Positions 21,110 to 34,568 of a DNA stretch of 64,000 nucleotides are shown piece by piece. Location: the NCBI RefSeq assembly GCF_007981265.1, contig NZ_CP034363.1, positions 4,464,001 through 4,528,000 of the forward strand, given 5' to 3'. The notes under the pieces are model-generated. The model was not told the DNA's origin and made no database searches. It worked only from the letters and a program-made list of their open reading frames with translations. The translations under genes were made by a program, and so were the position numbers. How positions within the stretch are numbered: position 1 is the first letter of the stretch; each line of letters starts with the position of its first letter. The stretch comes from Pantoea sp. CCBC3-3-1 (GTDB lineage Bacteria > Pseudomonadota > Gammaproteobacteria > Enterobacterales > Enterobacteriaceae).

Positions 21110-22135
21110 ATGAAAAAAATGATGCTCTCCACGTTGGTTGCAACCGCAGCGCTGTTTGCAGTTGCGAATCAGGCTCATGCAGGCACCACACTGGATGCCA
21201 TAAAAAAGAAAGGCTTTGTGCAATGCGGTATCAGTGATGGGCTGCCCGGCTTTTCTTTTGCCGATGCCAGTGGAAAATTCAGTGGTATTGATGTGGATGT
21301 CTGCCGTGCAGCGGCTGCGGCAGTGTTTGGTGATGCGTCGAAAGTTAAATATACCCCGCTGACCGCAAAAGAGCGTTTCACTGCGCTGCAGTCAGGAGAA
21401 GTCGATATTCTTTCACGCAATACGACCTGGACTTCGGCTCGTGACGGCGGTATGGGCTTTATTTTTGCCGGCGTAAACTACTATGACGGTATTGGTTTCC
21501 TGACCCATCAGAAAGCCGGTCTCAAAAGCGCTAAAGAGCTGGATGGCGCAACCGTATGCATCCAGGCGGGAACCGACACGGAGCTCAATGTTGCTGACTT
21601 CTTCAAGGCCAACAACATGCAGTACACCCCGGTGACGTTCGACCGCTCTGATGAATCTGCAAAAGCGCTGGATACCGGTCGCTGCGACACGCTGGCTTCG
21701 GATCAGTCCCAGCTTTATGCACTGCGTATTAAACTCGGCAAGCCAGATGAGTTTATCGTGCTGCCGGAAGTTATTTCTAAAGAGCCTTTAGGGCCGGTGG
21801 TTCGTCGTGGTGACGACGACTGGTTCACTATCGTGAAATGGTCGTTGTTCGCAATGCTGAACGCTGAAGAGATGGGTATTACGTCCAAAAACGTTGATCA
21901 GATGGCAGCGAAACCAACCACGCCTGATATGGCCCATTTGTTGGGGTCGGAGGGCGACTTCGGTAAGGACCTGAAGCTGGACAATAAGTGGGCTTACAAC
22001 ATTGTTAAGCAGGTGGGTAACTATCAGGAAGTGTTCGATCGTAACGTCGGTAAAGACAGCCAGTTGAAAATTGCTCGTGGTCAGAATGCGCTTTGGAACA
22101 AAGGCGGTATTCAGTACGCGCCGCCAGTACGCTAA
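21110..22135 (+). CDS. aapJ: Periplasmic binding protein of general L-amino acid ABC transporter
   Basis: The 341-residue precursor has a typical Sec signal peptide cleaved after AHA (about residue 24). It belongs to the SBP_bac_3 family: the opening TLDAIKKKGFVQCGISDGLPGFSF and the later DVDVCRA and VDILSRNTTWT segments are characteristic of AapJ/BztA proteins, which bind a wide range of L-amino acids. It corresponds to E. coli yhdW at the same map place. A hairpin after the gene (22152-22170) may favour its expression over the downstream membrane genes. Confidence 0.94.
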   Translation: MKKMMLSTLVATAALFAVANQAHAGTTLDAIKKKGFVQCGISDGLPGFSFADASGKFSGIDVDVCRAAAAAVFGDASKVKYTPLTAKERFTALQSGEVDILSRNTTWTSARDGGMGFIFAGVNYYDGIGFLTHQKAGLKSAKELDGATVCIQAGTDTELNVADFFKANNMQYTPVTFDRSDESAKALDTGRCDTLASDQSQLYALRIKLGKPDEFIVLPEVISKEPLGPVVRRGDDDWFTIVKWSLFAMLNAEEMGITSKNVDQMAAKPTTPDMAHLLGSEGDFGKDLKLDNKWAYNIVKQVGNYQEVFDRNVGKDSQLKIARGQNALWNKGGIQYAPPVR

Positions 22136-22151
22136 TTCCTTCCGTTAACAG

Positions 22152-22170
22152 GGCGTCGCCGGGCGGCGCC
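22152..22170 (+). repeat. GC-rich hairpin between aapJ and aapQ
   Basis: A 7-bp stem with one G-T pair and a 5-nt loop lies in the 67-nt gap. No T-run follows. It could protect the aapJ message from 3' exonucleases, as hairpins do after other binding-protein genes. The role is inferred. Confidence 0.5.
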
Positions 22171-22202
22171 TTCGTCAGAGTGCTCATAGCTGAGGTTTCA
22201 AC

Positions 22203-23381
22203 ATGTCTCAACGCCCAGCCGTAAAATGGGATTTATCATTCGGCAATCCCGCGGTGCGCGCCTGGCTGTACCAGATTTTAGCCGTTGCCGCTGTGTTGGG
22301 AATTGCGGGTTATCTGGCCCATAACACCCTTATTAATCTGGCAAATCGTGGCATTACGTCAGGCTTCGCTTTCCTTGAGCGCAGCGCCGGTTTTGGTATC
22401 GTGCAGCATCTGATCGAATACACAGAGGGAGATACCTATGCGCGGGTATTTCTGGTCGGACTGACTAACACTCTGCTGGTATCCGCTTTATGTATCGTTT
22501 TTGCTTCTTTCCTCGGCTTTTTTATTGGCCTGGCACGCCTGTCTGATAACTGGCTGTTACGTAAAATTTCAAATATCTATATCGAAATCTTCCGTAATAT
22601 TCCGCCGCTGCTGCAAATCTTCTTCTGGTACTTCGCCGTACTGCGTAACTTGCCTGGGCCACGTCAGGCGCTTAACGCCTTCGATCTGACCTTTGTCAGC
22701 AACCGGGGTTTATACATTCCATGGCCTGAATATGCTCCAGGTACATGGCCGTTTATCGTGGCGCTACTGCTGGCTGTGGCTGGGACTTATGCTCTGTTTC
22801 GCTATAACCGGGCTTATCAATTAAAGACCGGGCAGTTCAGGCGTGTGTGGCCCTCAGCGCTGGCTATGCTGATCCTCTTTCCGCTGATAGCGCATCTGAT
22901 GTTTGGTGCAGCAATGCATTGGGATATTCCACAGCTTCGCGGCTTTAACTTTCGTGGAGGCTTTGTTTTGATCCCCGAGCTGGCAGCCCTAACGCTGGCG
23001 CTGTCCATCTACACTTCTTCCTTCATTGCCGAAGTTATCCGCTCGGGTATCCAGTCTGTTCCTTATGGCCAGCATGAAGCGGCTCGCTCACTGGGTCTGC
23101 CAAATCCGGTGACGCTGCGTCAGGTCATTATCCCACAGGCGATGCGCGTTATTATTCCGCCATTAACCAGCCAGTATCTGAATATCGTGAAAAACTCTTC
23201 GCTGGCCGCAGCGATTGGCTATCCCGATATGGTTTCGCTCTTTGCCGGTACGGTACTGAACCAGACAGGTCAGGCAATTGAAACCATCGCGATCACCATG
23301 GGCGTTTACCTGATTATCAGCCTGCTGATTTCGCTGTTGATGAATATCTATAACCGCAAAATTCGCCTGATTGAGCGCTAA
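22203..23381 (+). CDS. aapQ: Permease subunit AapQ of general L-amino acid ABC transporter
   Basis: This 392-residue membrane protein has about eight predicted segments and the HisM-type permease domain. The characteristic LLQIFFWYFA segment is near residue 140, and the EAA loop that contacts the ATPase (EAARSLGLPNPVTLRQVIIPQA) is near 297. The family member is YhdX in E. coli. It pairs with AapM to form the membrane channel for amino acids delivered by AapJ. It is separated from aapM by 15 nt. Confidence 0.94.
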   Translation: MSQRPAVKWDLSFGNPAVRAWLYQILAVAAVLGIAGYLAHNTLINLANRGITSGFAFLERSAGFGIVQHLIEYTEGDTYARVFLVGLTNTLLVSALCIVFASFLGFFIGLARLSDNWLLRKISNIYIEIFRNIPPLLQIFFWYFAVLRNLPGPRQALNAFDLTFVSNRGLYIPWPEYAPGTWPFIVALLLAVAGTYALFRYNRAYQLKTGQFRRVWPSALAMLILFPLIAHLMFGAAMHWDIPQLRGFNFRGGFVLIPELAALTLALSIYTSSFIAEVIRSGIQSVPYGQHEAARSLGLPNPVTLRQVIIPQAMRVIIPPLTSQYLNIVKNSSLAAAIGYPDMVSLFAGTVLNQTGQAIETIAITMGVYLIISLLISLLMNIYNRKIRLIER

Positions 23382-23396
23382 GAGAACGGGATCATT

Positions 23397-24497
23397 ATGA
23401 CTTTAGCCACTCAAGATACACCCCCGACCACCGGACATAAATTTTTAAACGCTGTCAGTTGGGCAAGGAAAAACTTGTTCTCAAACTGGGCAAATTCCCT
23501 GCTGACGCTGTTTTGTCTGTGGGTTATCTGGACTGTAATACCACCCGCCCTTAACTGGCTTGTGTTTCAGGCGAACTGGTTTGGTTCAACACGGGCCGAT
23601 TGTACAAAGGAAGGGGCCTGCTGGGTCTTTATTCATGCCCGCTTTGGCCAGTTTATGTATGGACTTTATCCTCATGAACTTCGCTGGCGCATTAACCTGG
23701 CGCTAATTATTGGTCTGGTTTCAGTAGTGCCCTTGTTCATTAAAAGTATGCCGCGACGCGGCCTTTACCTTGTGGTCTGGGCCATCGCGTATCCTGTTAT
23801 CGTCTGGTTCTTACTCTATGGCGGGTTTGCGGGTCTTGAACGGGTTGAAACCCGTCAGTGGGGTGGACTGACGCTGACATTGATTATCGCCTCAGTCGGC
23901 ATTGCCGGCGCGTTTCCATTGGGCATTTTGCTGGCTCTTGCGCGACGCTCAACCATGCCAGTCGTACGCTCGCTCGCGGTAATCTTTATTGAGTTCTGGC
24001 GTGGCGTCCCGCTGATTACCGTGTTGTTTATGTCTTCGGTTATGTTGCCGCTGTTCATGTCGGAAGGGAGCAGTATCGATAAATTGATTCGCGCGTTGGT
24101 CGGGGTCATCCTTTTCCAGTCAGCATACGTCGCGGAGGTGGTACGTGGTGGCTTACAGGCTCTGCCGAAGGGGCAGTATGAAGCCGCAGAGTCACTGGCT
24201 CTCGGTTACTGGAAAACACAGGCATTAGTGATCCTTCCCCAGGCGCTAAAGTTGGTCATTCCGGGCCTGGTAAACACGATTATCGCCCTGTTTAAAGATA
24301 CCAGTCTGGTGATCATTATTGGCCTGTTTGATCTGTTCAGTAGCGTGCAGCAGGCGACGGTTGATCCCGCCTGGCTGGGCATGTCAACGGAGGGATATGT
24401 CTTTGCCGCTCTGGTTTACTGGATTTTTTGTTTTAGTATGTCGCGCTATAGCCAATATCTGGAAAAGCGTTTTCACACCGGGCGTACGCCGCATTGA
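23397..24497 (+). CDS. aapM: Permease subunit AapM of general L-amino acid ABC transporter
   Basis: The 366-residue second permease (YhdY in E. coli) has multiple membrane segments and a C-terminal HisM-type domain. The [12 protein letters not shown] segment is near residue 200, and the EAA loop ([22 protein letters not shown]) is near 262. The stop codon is 8 nt before the aapP start, so expression is tightly linked. Confidence 0.94.
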   Translation: MTLATQDTPPTTGHKFLNAVSWARKNLFSNWANSLLTLFCLWVIWTVIPPALNWLVFQANWFGSTRADCTKEGACWVFIHARFGQFMYGLYPHELRWRINLALIIGLVSVVPLFIKSMPRRGLYLVVWAIAYPVIVWFLLYGGFAGLERVETRQWGGLTLTLIIASVGIAGAFPLGILLALARRSTMPVVRSLAVIFIEFWRGVPLITVLFMSSVMLPLFMSEGSSIDKLIRALVGVILFQSAYVAEVVRGGLQALPKGQYEAAESLALGYWKTQALVILPQALKLVIPGLVNTIIALFKDTSLVIIIGLFDLFSSVQQATVDPAWLGMSTEGYVFAALVYWIFCFSMSRYSQYLEKRFHTGRTPH

Positions 24498-24505
24498 GGC
24501 TTAAT

Positions 24506-25264
24506 ATGACTAAATCTTTAATTCAACCTGATAACGCGATGATTACGCTGGAAAATGTGAATAAGTGGTATGGGCAATTCCATGTATTAAAAGACATCAA
24601 TTTACAGGTAAAAGCCCGGGAACGTATTGTTCTTTGTGGCCCTTCAGGCTCCGGTAAATCAACCACTATTCGCTGTATTAATCATCTGGAAGAGCATCAG
24701 CAGGGTAGAATCGTCGTTGATGGTATTCATCTCAATGATGACCTGCGCAATATTGAACGTGTACGTACAGAAGTAGGTATGGTGTTTCAACACTTTAATC
24801 TTTTCCCTCATCTCAGCGTTTTGCAGAACTGTACGCTTGCGCCAATATGGGTACGTAAAACTCCCAGGAAGGAAGCTGAAGAGCTGGCAATGCACTATCT
24901 GGAACGAGTGCGTATTGCAGAACATGCACATAAATTTCCTGGTCAACTCTCTGGCGGCCAGCAACAGCGTGTGGCGATTGCCCGCTCCCTCTGCATGAAA
25001 CCTAAAATTATGCTGTTTGATGAGCCCACCTCTGCTTTAGATCCAGAAATGGTAAAAGAGGTTTTGGATACTATGATTGGGCTGGCAGAAGATGGCATGA
25101 CTATGCTGTGTGTAACACATGAGATGGGCTTTGCCCGGACAGTCGCAGACCGAGTGATCTTTATGGATCGCGGAGAAATCGTTGAGCAGGCTCCGCCACA
25201 AGACTTTTTCTCTGCACCAAAATCTGAGCGTACCCGCGCTTTCCTTTCTCAGGTTATTCACTAG
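24506..25264 (+). CDS. aapP: ATPase subunit AapP of general L-amino acid ABC transporter
   Basis: The 252-residue ATPase carries every ABC motif: Walker [10 protein letters not shown] (near residue 46), Q-loop ([10 protein letters not shown]), signature LSGGQQQR (near 150), Walker [13 protein letters not shown] and the H-loop VTHEMGFA. It is YhdZ in E. coli. A TTG at 24494 in frame could extend it, but the ATG at 24506 with GAGG just upstream fits the family. It is convergent with the rRNA operon; a terminator lies at 25282-25310. Confidence 0.96.
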   Translation: MTKSLIQPDNAMITLENVNKWYGQFHVLKDINLQVKARERIVLCGPSGSGKSTTIRCINHLEEHQQGRIVVDGIHLNDDLRNIERVRTEVGMVFQHFNLFPHLSVLQNCTLAPIWVRKTPRKEAEELAMHYLERVRIAEHAHKFPGQLSGGQQQRVAIARSLCMKPKIMLFDEPTSALDPEMVKEVLDTMIGLAEDGMTMLCVTHEMGFARTVADRVIFMDRGEIVEQAPPQDFFSAPKSERTRAFLSQVIH

Positions 25265-25281
25265 GTTAATTAGATAACGAG

Positions 25282-25310
25282 TTTCCCGGTAATACATACC
25301 GGGAAATTTT
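25282..25310 (+). terminator. Terminator after aapP
   Basis: A perfect 10-bp stem (25282-25291 with 25297-25306, 5-nt loop) is followed by four Ts. Because the stem also begins with three Ts and is preceded by purines on the other strand, it may act mainly on the aap transcript. Confidence 0.82.
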
Positions 25311-25417
25311 GTACAGATTGCCGGCCCTTATAAGCGCTGAAAAACAATTCAATCACGCCACGCAGCCGTTGAGTTACCCACTTTTTAAGCCTCAGGCGCC
25401 TTTTTGCGCCCCAAACG

Positions 25418-25446
25418 CAAAAAACCCTGACCGTGAGGTCAGGGTT
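25418..25446 (-). terminator. rRNA operon terminator
   Basis: A perfect 10-bp stem (25423-25432 with 25437-25446, 4-nt loop) is followed on the minus strand by a T-run. It lies 11 nt downstream of 5S rRNA and ends the rRNA transcript. A second GC-rich imperfect hairpin (about 25395-25415) may back it up. Confidence 0.9.
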
Positions 25447-25457
25447 ATCGCAATTTG

Positions 25458-25577
25458 ATGCCTGGCAGTTCCCTACTCTCGCATGGGGAGACCCCACACT
25501 ACCATCGGCGCTACGGCGTTTCACTTCTGAGTTCGGCATGGGGTCAGGTGGGACCACCGCGCTAAAGCCGCCAGGCA
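25458..25577 (-). rRNA. rrf: 5S ribosomal RNA
   Basis: The 120-nt minus-strand sequence matches the E. coli 5S rRNA over nearly its full length, with the TGCCTGGCGGC start and CCAGGCAT end that form helix I. It is the only 5S copy of this operon; there is no tRNA-Thr or second 5S after it, unlike E. coli rrnD. Confidence 0.97.
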
Positions 25578-25796
25578 AATTCTGTGCTCTGTCCTGTGTC
25601 TTTCGCTCCGTGGCCGCGTTGGCCGCGCTTGTAAAGTCAGTCACATACTTCAGTATGCTCCTTCCTTCACGGCACTTGCCGCCTTGCCACAAAGCAAAAT
25701 CCCACGGACCGGGGTCCGCAGAACAGATAAATCTTTATCCGGTTCAAGCTGAAAATCTTTGCGTCTCTCCACGCTACAGAACGCTTCTGGCGTTGT

Positions 25797-28703
<2,907 letters not shown>

Positions 28704-28832
28704 TCACAACCCACAAGCGTCCCGAAAGACACTGCTGTTGTAAGCATTTGAGAGACTCGAACACATCGTTTTGTTTATCCTTATTACGGAGGATAAACAC
28801 GACGTGTCGTTTCAATTTTCAGCTTGTTCCGG

Positions 28833-28847
28833 ATTGTTAAAGAGCAA
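28833..28847 (-). promoter_or_regulatory. boxA antitermination element in the 16S-23S spacer
   Basis: On the minus strand the spacer contains TGCTCTTTAACAAT, the rrn boxA sequence that loads NusB/S10 to keep RNA polymerase resistant to Rho. A matching copy lies in the 16S leader (30985-30998). Confidence 0.85.
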
Positions 28848-28908
28848 ATATCTCAAACGTGACTCACCTTACGGTAAAATCAGTTTTGAGATAGTTCAGT
28901 AAACTGCA

Positions 28909-28984
28909 TGGTGGAGCTAAGCGGGATCGAACCGCTGACCTCCTGCGTGCAAGGCAGGCGCTCTCCCAGCTGAGCTATAGCCCC
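28909..28984 (-). tRNA. alaT: tRNA-Ala (anticodon TGC)
   Basis: The 76-nt gene starts GGGGCTATAGCTCAG and ends in an encoded CCA. The anticodon loop gives TGC. It is the second spacer tRNA between 16S and 23S and essentially matches the E. coli spacer tRNA-Ala. The symbol is by family; the copy name depends on the operon. Confidence 0.98.
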
Positions 28985-29135
28985 ATACAGTTACTGCAGA
29001 GACCATCTACTACCACTCACCAGGAGTCACATTTCCACTTTCGTGAACATGTTAATTTCTTCTCAGGCAAGGCATGTGAGAGGGAAGTTTATGCTTATAA
29101 ACGACCGAACACATAACGCAGCATGAGATGAAATT

Positions 29136-29212
<77 letters not shown>

Positions 29213-29241
29213 GTAGAGGTTTTTTCTGCTCGTTACTTTTC

Positions 29242-29259
29242 TATCAGACAATCTGTGTG
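29242..29259 (-). repeat. 16S processing stem, 3' arm
   Basis: This 18-nt segment is the perfect reverse complement of 30966-30983 on the far side of 16S rRNA. Together they form the base-paired stalk that RNase III cuts to release pre-16S rRNA. Confidence 0.85.
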
Positions 29260-29286
29260 AGCACTACGCGGGAAAGTATCTTCAGG

Positions 29287-30829
<1,543 letters not shown>

Positions 30830-30965
30830 AAAGTTCGATTTGCTGCAACAAGTGCAGCGATGCTCAAGTGTAAAACGTCATAATGAATTTTCATTATGTG
30901 TTCACTCTTAAGACTTGATATTTTTTGACACCCGAAGGTGTCTTGATATCAATCCTGCGAGTGCC

Positions 30966-30983
30966 CACACAGATTGTCTGATA
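30966..30983 (-). repeat. 16S processing stem, 5' arm
   Basis: Perfect 18-nt partner of 29242-29259; pairs with it around 16S rRNA to form the RNase III processing stalk. Confidence 0.85.
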
Positions 30984-30984
30984 A

Positions 30985-30998
30985 ATTGTTAAAGAGCG
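30985..30998 (-). promoter_or_regulatory. boxA antitermination element in the 16S leader
   Basis: The minus strand reads GCTCTTTAACAAT, the rrn boxA core, downstream of P2. It directs assembly of the Nus antitermination complex. Confidence 0.85.
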
Positions 30999-31037
30999 TT
31001 GCGAACAGTGCCTTAGCTTCCTGTCGCGAGGTGGCGT

Positions 31038-31065
31038 ATATTACGCTTTCCTCCTTCAGAGTCAA
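31038..31065 (-). promoter_or_regulatory. rRNA promoter P2
   Basis: A TTGACT -35 (31060-31065) and TAATAT -10 (31038-31043) are separated by 16 bp on the minus strand. It sits about 120 bp downstream of P1, the usual tandem arrangement of rrn operons. Confidence 0.82.
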
Positions 31066-31158
31066 CTTCTTTTTGAGAAGTTTTTCTCCGGCGATTCAGC
31101 TTCCTGAACCTCCTGAACCGGCGGGCTGTAAGCCGTTGTGCCGTCTCAGTGGTTGCGC

Positions 31159-31186
31159 ATTATAGGGATCCGTTCAGATAGCACAA
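31159..31186 (-). promoter_or_regulatory. rRNA promoter P1
   Basis: A TTGTGC -35 (31181-31186) and perfect TATAAT -10 (31159-31164) are spaced by 16 bp and followed by a GC-rich discriminator starting GCGC. This is the pattern that makes rrn P1 sensitive to ppGpp and initiating NTP. A/T-rich DNA upstream can act as an UP element. Fis, encoded at 19352-19648, is the known activator in E. coli. Confidence 0.85.
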
Positions 31187-31345
31187 CCCTTTTTTCGATC
31201 TTTTCTTTCGACCGTTCTTTTTTCATCCTCTTTGACGAATAGTCAGACGATCTGCGCAAAAATACCGCTTATTTGACCCGGGTTATTGATCGTTATTGCT
31301 GTGTCGCACTACGCTTCAGGGATCATATTGCTGAGGGAAAGTGTT

Positions 31346-31900
31346 ATGTCGACAAATTTGCGATCTTATAAAGGTACATTTCCGCAATCAGGTAACCGTG
31401 TAATGGTCGATGCTTCGAGTGTAGTAATCGGCGAAGTTGAGTTACAGGACGATGTGAGCATCTGGCCACTTGTTGCAATACGCGGTGATGTTCATAAGGT
31501 GAAGATCGGTAAACGCAGTAATATTCAGGATGGCTGCGTGCTGCATGTTACCCACAGGTCGTCCACCAATCCGGAAGGTTACCCACTTATCATTGGTGAA
31601 GATGTCACTGTAGGGCATAAAGCGATGCTACACGGTTGCACCATCGGCAATCGGGTCTTAGTCGGTATGGGGTCGATTCTGCTGGATGGCGTAATAGTAG
31701 AAGATGACGTGATGATTGGCGCTGGAAGCTTGGTGCCGCCGGGAAAACATCTGGCAAGCGGCTACCTCTACTTAGGTAGCCCGGTGAAACAAATCCGTCC
31801 GCTGACAGAATCCGAGATCGCCGGATTGCTCTATTCTTCCAACAACTATGTTCGCTGGAAAAATGAGTACCTGGATCAGGAGAGCCACACCCAGCCCTGA
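31346..31900 (+). CDS. yrdA: Gamma-carbonic-anhydrase-like hexapeptide protein YrdA
   Basis: The 184-residue protein has a left-handed beta-helix of hexapeptide repeats with zinc-binding histidines (GDVHKVKIG, LHVTH, GHKAMLHGC). It is in the gamma-carbonic anhydrase/YrdA family, whose activity in E. coli is uncertain. A longer frame from 31286 exists; ATG 31346 (MSTNLRSYKG) fits the family. Its last 25 nt overlap the end of the convergent yrdB gene, so the two transcripts are antisense at their 3' ends. Confidence 0.94.
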   Translation: MSTNLRSYKGTFPQSGNRVMVDASSVVIGEVELQDDVSIWPLVAIRGDVHKVKIGKRSNIQDGCVLHVTHRSSTNPEGYPLIIGEDVTVGHKAMLHGCTIGNRVLVGMGSILLDGVIVEDDVMIGAGSLVPPGKHLASGYLYLGSPVKQIRPLTESEIAGLLYSSNNYVRWKNEYLDQESHTQP

Positions 31901-32127
31901 TCGTTTTCCTGTTCTGCCTTTATTGCAGCCTCAGCTTCATCTTCCAGATCCCAGCGGTAGCGGCAAAAGATTTCCAGCGCTGTCTGCTCTTTACCGTAGC
32001 GGCGGATCAATGATTCGCCGCCGATCGCGCAAACGATCTGAAAGCCATTGACCAGCGCAACAAAGCAGACCGCGCTGACAGATTCGTCCCACCATTCGCG
32101 ATCCGGGAACTGAATTGCCTGATTCAC
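31876..32127 (-). CDS. yrdB: Conserved protein YrdB (DUF1488)
   Basis: This 83-residue protein begins [11 protein letters not shown] and ends DDQGWVWL-like, matching E. coli YrdB. It belongs to DUF1488; no function is established. It is the last gene of the dprA-smg-yrdD-tsaC-aroE-yrdB transcript and overlaps aroE by 4 nt and yrdA (opposite strand) by 25 nt. Confidence 0.9.
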   Translation of the reverse strand: MNQAIQFPDREWWDESVSAVCFVALVNGFQIVCAIGGESLIRRYGKEQTALEIFCRYRWDLEDEAEAAIKAEQENDQGWVWLS

Positions 32128-32939
32128 GCCTTTAATTCCGCTTTGAGCGTGGCAATAACTGGTGCGACATCAGGTATTACCTCATGCCACAGAAAGAAAG
32201 AATACGCCGCCTGTCCTACCAGCATGCCCAGGCCATCGGCGATCTGAGTTGCACCATGCTGCTGGCACCATTGTAAAAAGGGTGTCTGGCCAGCCTGATA
32301 AAACATGTCGTAACAACGGACCGTGCTACCGATCAACGTCCTGGGCAAGGCCGGTATTCCTCCAGTAACGCCGCTGGAGGTCGCATTGATAATCAAATCG
32401 TACTCTGCTTCAAGCCTGTCCATTGCCTGGGCACGAATCTCTCCCGCATGCTTAAAAATAGTCGCCAGCATCTCTGCTTTATTTAGCGTGCGGTTAGTAA
32501 TAGTCAACGAACAGCCAAAAGAAAGCAGAGGCAGGATAACCCCTCTGGCCGCCCCACCAGCGCCCACCAGTAAGATACGATCGCCCGGCTTGATCAGTTG
32601 TTGTCTTTCCAGATCCCTCAGCAGGCCAATACCATCGGTATTATCGCCAAGCAATCGCCCATCCTCTAACTTCTTAATGGTGTTTACCGCACCGGCAAGA
32701 GAAGCCCGCTCAGTCAGCTCATCCACCAGCTCATAAGCTTGTTCTTTGAAAGGTAACGTAACATTCGCACCAACGCCGTCGCGGGCCAGAAAATCCGCTA
32801 TTGATTGAGCAAAGCCATCAACAGGTGCGCAGATACGTTCATAAGGATGCGGGATCCCTGTTTGCTGAGCAAACATCTGATGAATGCGTGGCGATTTGCT
32901 ATGGCTAATCGGATTACCAAAGACGGCGTAGTTTTGCAT
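32124..32939 (-). CDS. aroE: Shikimate dehydrogenase
   Basis: AroE reduces 3-dehydroshikimate to shikimate with NADPH. The 271-residue protein shows the substrate motif SKSPRIHQ (near 14), the catalytic lysine in NVTLPFKE (about residue 65), the aspartate in [11 protein letters not shown] (about 102) and the nucleotide motif GAGGAARG near 127. AroE acts directly after the dehydroquinase encoded by aroQ at 13882, so two consecutive shikimate steps lie in this window though not in one operon. Confidence 0.97.
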   Translation of the reverse strand: MQNYAVFGNPISHSKSPRIHQMFAQQTGIPHPYERICAPVDGFAQSIADFLARDGVGANVTLPFKEQAYELVDELTERASLAGAVNTIKKLEDGRLLGDNTDGIGLLRDLERQQLIKPGDRILLVGAGGAARGVILPLLSFGCSLTITNRTLNKAEMLATIFKHAGEIRAQAMDRLEAEYDLIINATSSGVTGGIPALPRTLIGSTVRCYDMFYQAGQTPFLQWCQQHGATQIADGLGMLVGQAAYSFFLWHEVIPDVAPVIATLKAELKA

Positions 32940-32950
32940 TGTATTCCCCG

Positions 32951-33523
32951 TTATCCCTGACGAATAAGCTCGCCAGTTAAGGCATCGCGAATTTCTGATG
33001 GATTATTACGCCCCCCGGTTTCTCCCTGCAATACGGGGAATTCGTCACCAAACTGTTGATGAACTTCTGCCGCCGTCCGACAAGGCGCTAATCCAGTTAG
33101 ATTGGCACTGGTCGAAACTAACGGTTTGTTAAATGCACGGCAAAGCTGCTGAACATCAGGATGGTTGCTGACCCGCACCGCAATAGAAGTAAACCGTCCG
33201 GTTAGCCAAACTGGCATTGCTGTACTGGCCGGGACAACCCAGGTAACCGGCCCCGGCCATGAAGAAAACATTTTCTCTTTTTGCTGCGGAGTCAGCTGTT
33301 GCTCATCAATATAAGGCTGCAGCTGCTGGTAATCTGCGGCAATCAGGATTAAGCCTTTTTCTACCGGGCGCTGTTTTAACGCTAACAGTGCCATAACTGC
33401 CGATTCACTATCTGGATCGCATCCCAGGCCGAATACCGCCTCGGTTGGATAAGCAATAACGGCTCCCTGCCTTACTTGTGTCACGCAGCTCTTCAAAGAG
33501 CCTGCCAAAAGATCATTCTTCAC
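32951..33523 (-). CDS. tsaC: Threonylcarbamoyl-AMP synthase TsaC
   Basis: TsaC makes threonylcarbamoyl-AMP from threonine, bicarbonate and ATP, the first step of t6A37 tRNA modification. The 190-residue YrdC-fold protein shows the family segments [25 protein letters not shown], the WPGPVTWV loop and [10 protein letters not shown]. The start overlaps the end of yrdD by 11 nt. Confidence 0.96.
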   Translation of the reverse strand: MKNDLLAGSLKSCVTQVRQGAVIAYPTEAVFGLGCDPDSESAVMALLALKQRPVEKGLILIAADYQQLQPYIDEQQLTPQQKEKMFSSWPGPVTWVVPASTAMPVWLTGRFTSIAVRVSNHPDVQQLCRAFNKPLVSTSANLTGLAPCRTAAEVHQQFGDEFPVLQGETGGRNNPSEIRDALTGELIRQG

Positions 33524-34070
33524 TACTGTTTCCTGCTGTTACTGGCTTACCGCAAGCTTTACTGGCACAAAAACGTTTTGCACCGCGCGCGGTCTTTTTT
33601 TCTATAAGAAGAGGGAAATGGCAAAAAGCACATTCGCCAGCCACGGGCTTAAAATTCACTGCGAACTGACAATCAGGATAGCGATCGCAGGCGTGAAAAG
33701 TTTTACCATAACGTGAGCGGCGCTGGACCAGTTTGCCCTGTGAACATTGAGGACAGGAGAGCGTAGTTTCATCGGGTTTATCGATAAGCTCTGTATGCTC
33801 ACATTCGGGATAATTGCTGCAGGCGATAAACATGCCATAACGTCCCTGGCGCAAAACCAGAGTGGACTGGCATACAGAACAATGTTGCCCTTCCAACACT
33901 TTCACTACATGTCCCTCAACCTGACTTTTCAGTGGACGAATATAGTCACACTCAGGGTAAGCAGAGCATCCAAGGAAAGCACCGTGTTTACCGGAGCGGA
34001 TGACTAACTCCGCTCCGCATTGTGGGCAAGGTTCATTTTTTCGCACAGCGAAAAGCGCTGTTTTATTCAT
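33513..34070 (-). CDS. yrdD: Zinc-ribbon protein YrdD, topoisomerase I C-terminus-like
   Basis: The 185-residue protein consists of about four zinc-ribbon units with CxxC pairs (CPQC, CSVC, CPQC, CAFC) like those at the C-terminus of DNA topoisomerase I. It has no catalytic topoisomerase domain. It probably binds single-stranded nucleic acid, but a specific function is not established. It is co-transcribed with tsaC and smg. Confidence 0.92.
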   Translation of the reverse strand: MNKTALFAVRKNEPCPQCGAELVIRSGKHGAFLGCSAYPECDYIRPLKSQVEGHVVKVLEGQHCSVCQSTLVLRQGRYGMFIACSNYPECEHTELIDKPDETTLSCPQCSQGKLVQRRSRYGKTFHACDRYPDCQFAVNFKPVAGECAFCHFPLLIEKKTARGAKRFCASKACGKPVTAGNSSEE

Positions 34071-34094
34071 AGCTTTATTACCCGAAGAGGATCT

Positions 34095-34568
34095 TCAGTG
34101 CACTGTTCCTTCATTGGCATCGAAAAGAAGTTCTTCCATTTGCTGGTAGGCATTTTCACACCCGGGAATATTGAACAATACCATCAGCACCACCCACTTC
34201 AGATCTTCAAGATCGAAATCCAGCGTATCAAGCGCCATTATACGCTCAATGACCATCTCTCGGGTTTCCAGATTAAGCACCTGGATCTGTTCCAGAAACA
34301 AAATGAAGCCACGGCAATTCGCGTCCAGGCGCTGGCTTTCTTCCTCTGTATAAATCCTGACAGAAAGTGGATCGTTCGCCAGCAGAATCGGGGCGACTAA
34401 ACCGTCCTGATAATCGGCCAGTTTTTCCAACCAGTTCAACGCATTATTAATGTCCCCACGATGAAAACCAGCATCGGTTAAATCGTCCGTCAACTTATCC
34501 TGATCAACCTGCATTTCTGCTTCGTTGTGGATATACGTTTCAAACAGATACATCAGTACGTCGAACAT
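34095..34568 (-). CDS. smg: Conserved Smg family protein (DUF494)
   Basis: The 157-residue acidic protein matches E. coli Smg over its full length, including [20 protein letters not shown] near the C-terminus. The family has no proven function; the tight link to dprA is widespread in gammaproteobacteria. Its first 29 nt overlap the end of dprA. Confidence 0.93.
   Translation of the reverse strand: MFDVLMYLFETYIHNEAEMQVDQDKLTDDLTDAGFHRGDINNALNWLEKLADYQDGLVAPILLANDPLSVRIYTEEESQRLDANCRGFILFLEQIQVLNLETREMVIERIMALDTLDFDLEDLKWVVLMVLFNIPGCENAYQQMEELLFDANEGTVH

Larger units (their letters stand above)
30830..31345 (-). promoter_or_regulatory. rRNA operon leader, promoters and upstream activation region
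   Basis: This 516-bp gap holds no gene. On the minus strand, from upstream to downstream, it has an A/T-rich region (31187-31290) that should hold the UP element and Fis sites, promoter P1, promoter P2, a boxA element and the 5' arm of the 16S processing stem. The yrdA promoter must also lie in its right end on the plus strand, but I see no clear box. Confidence 0.85.
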
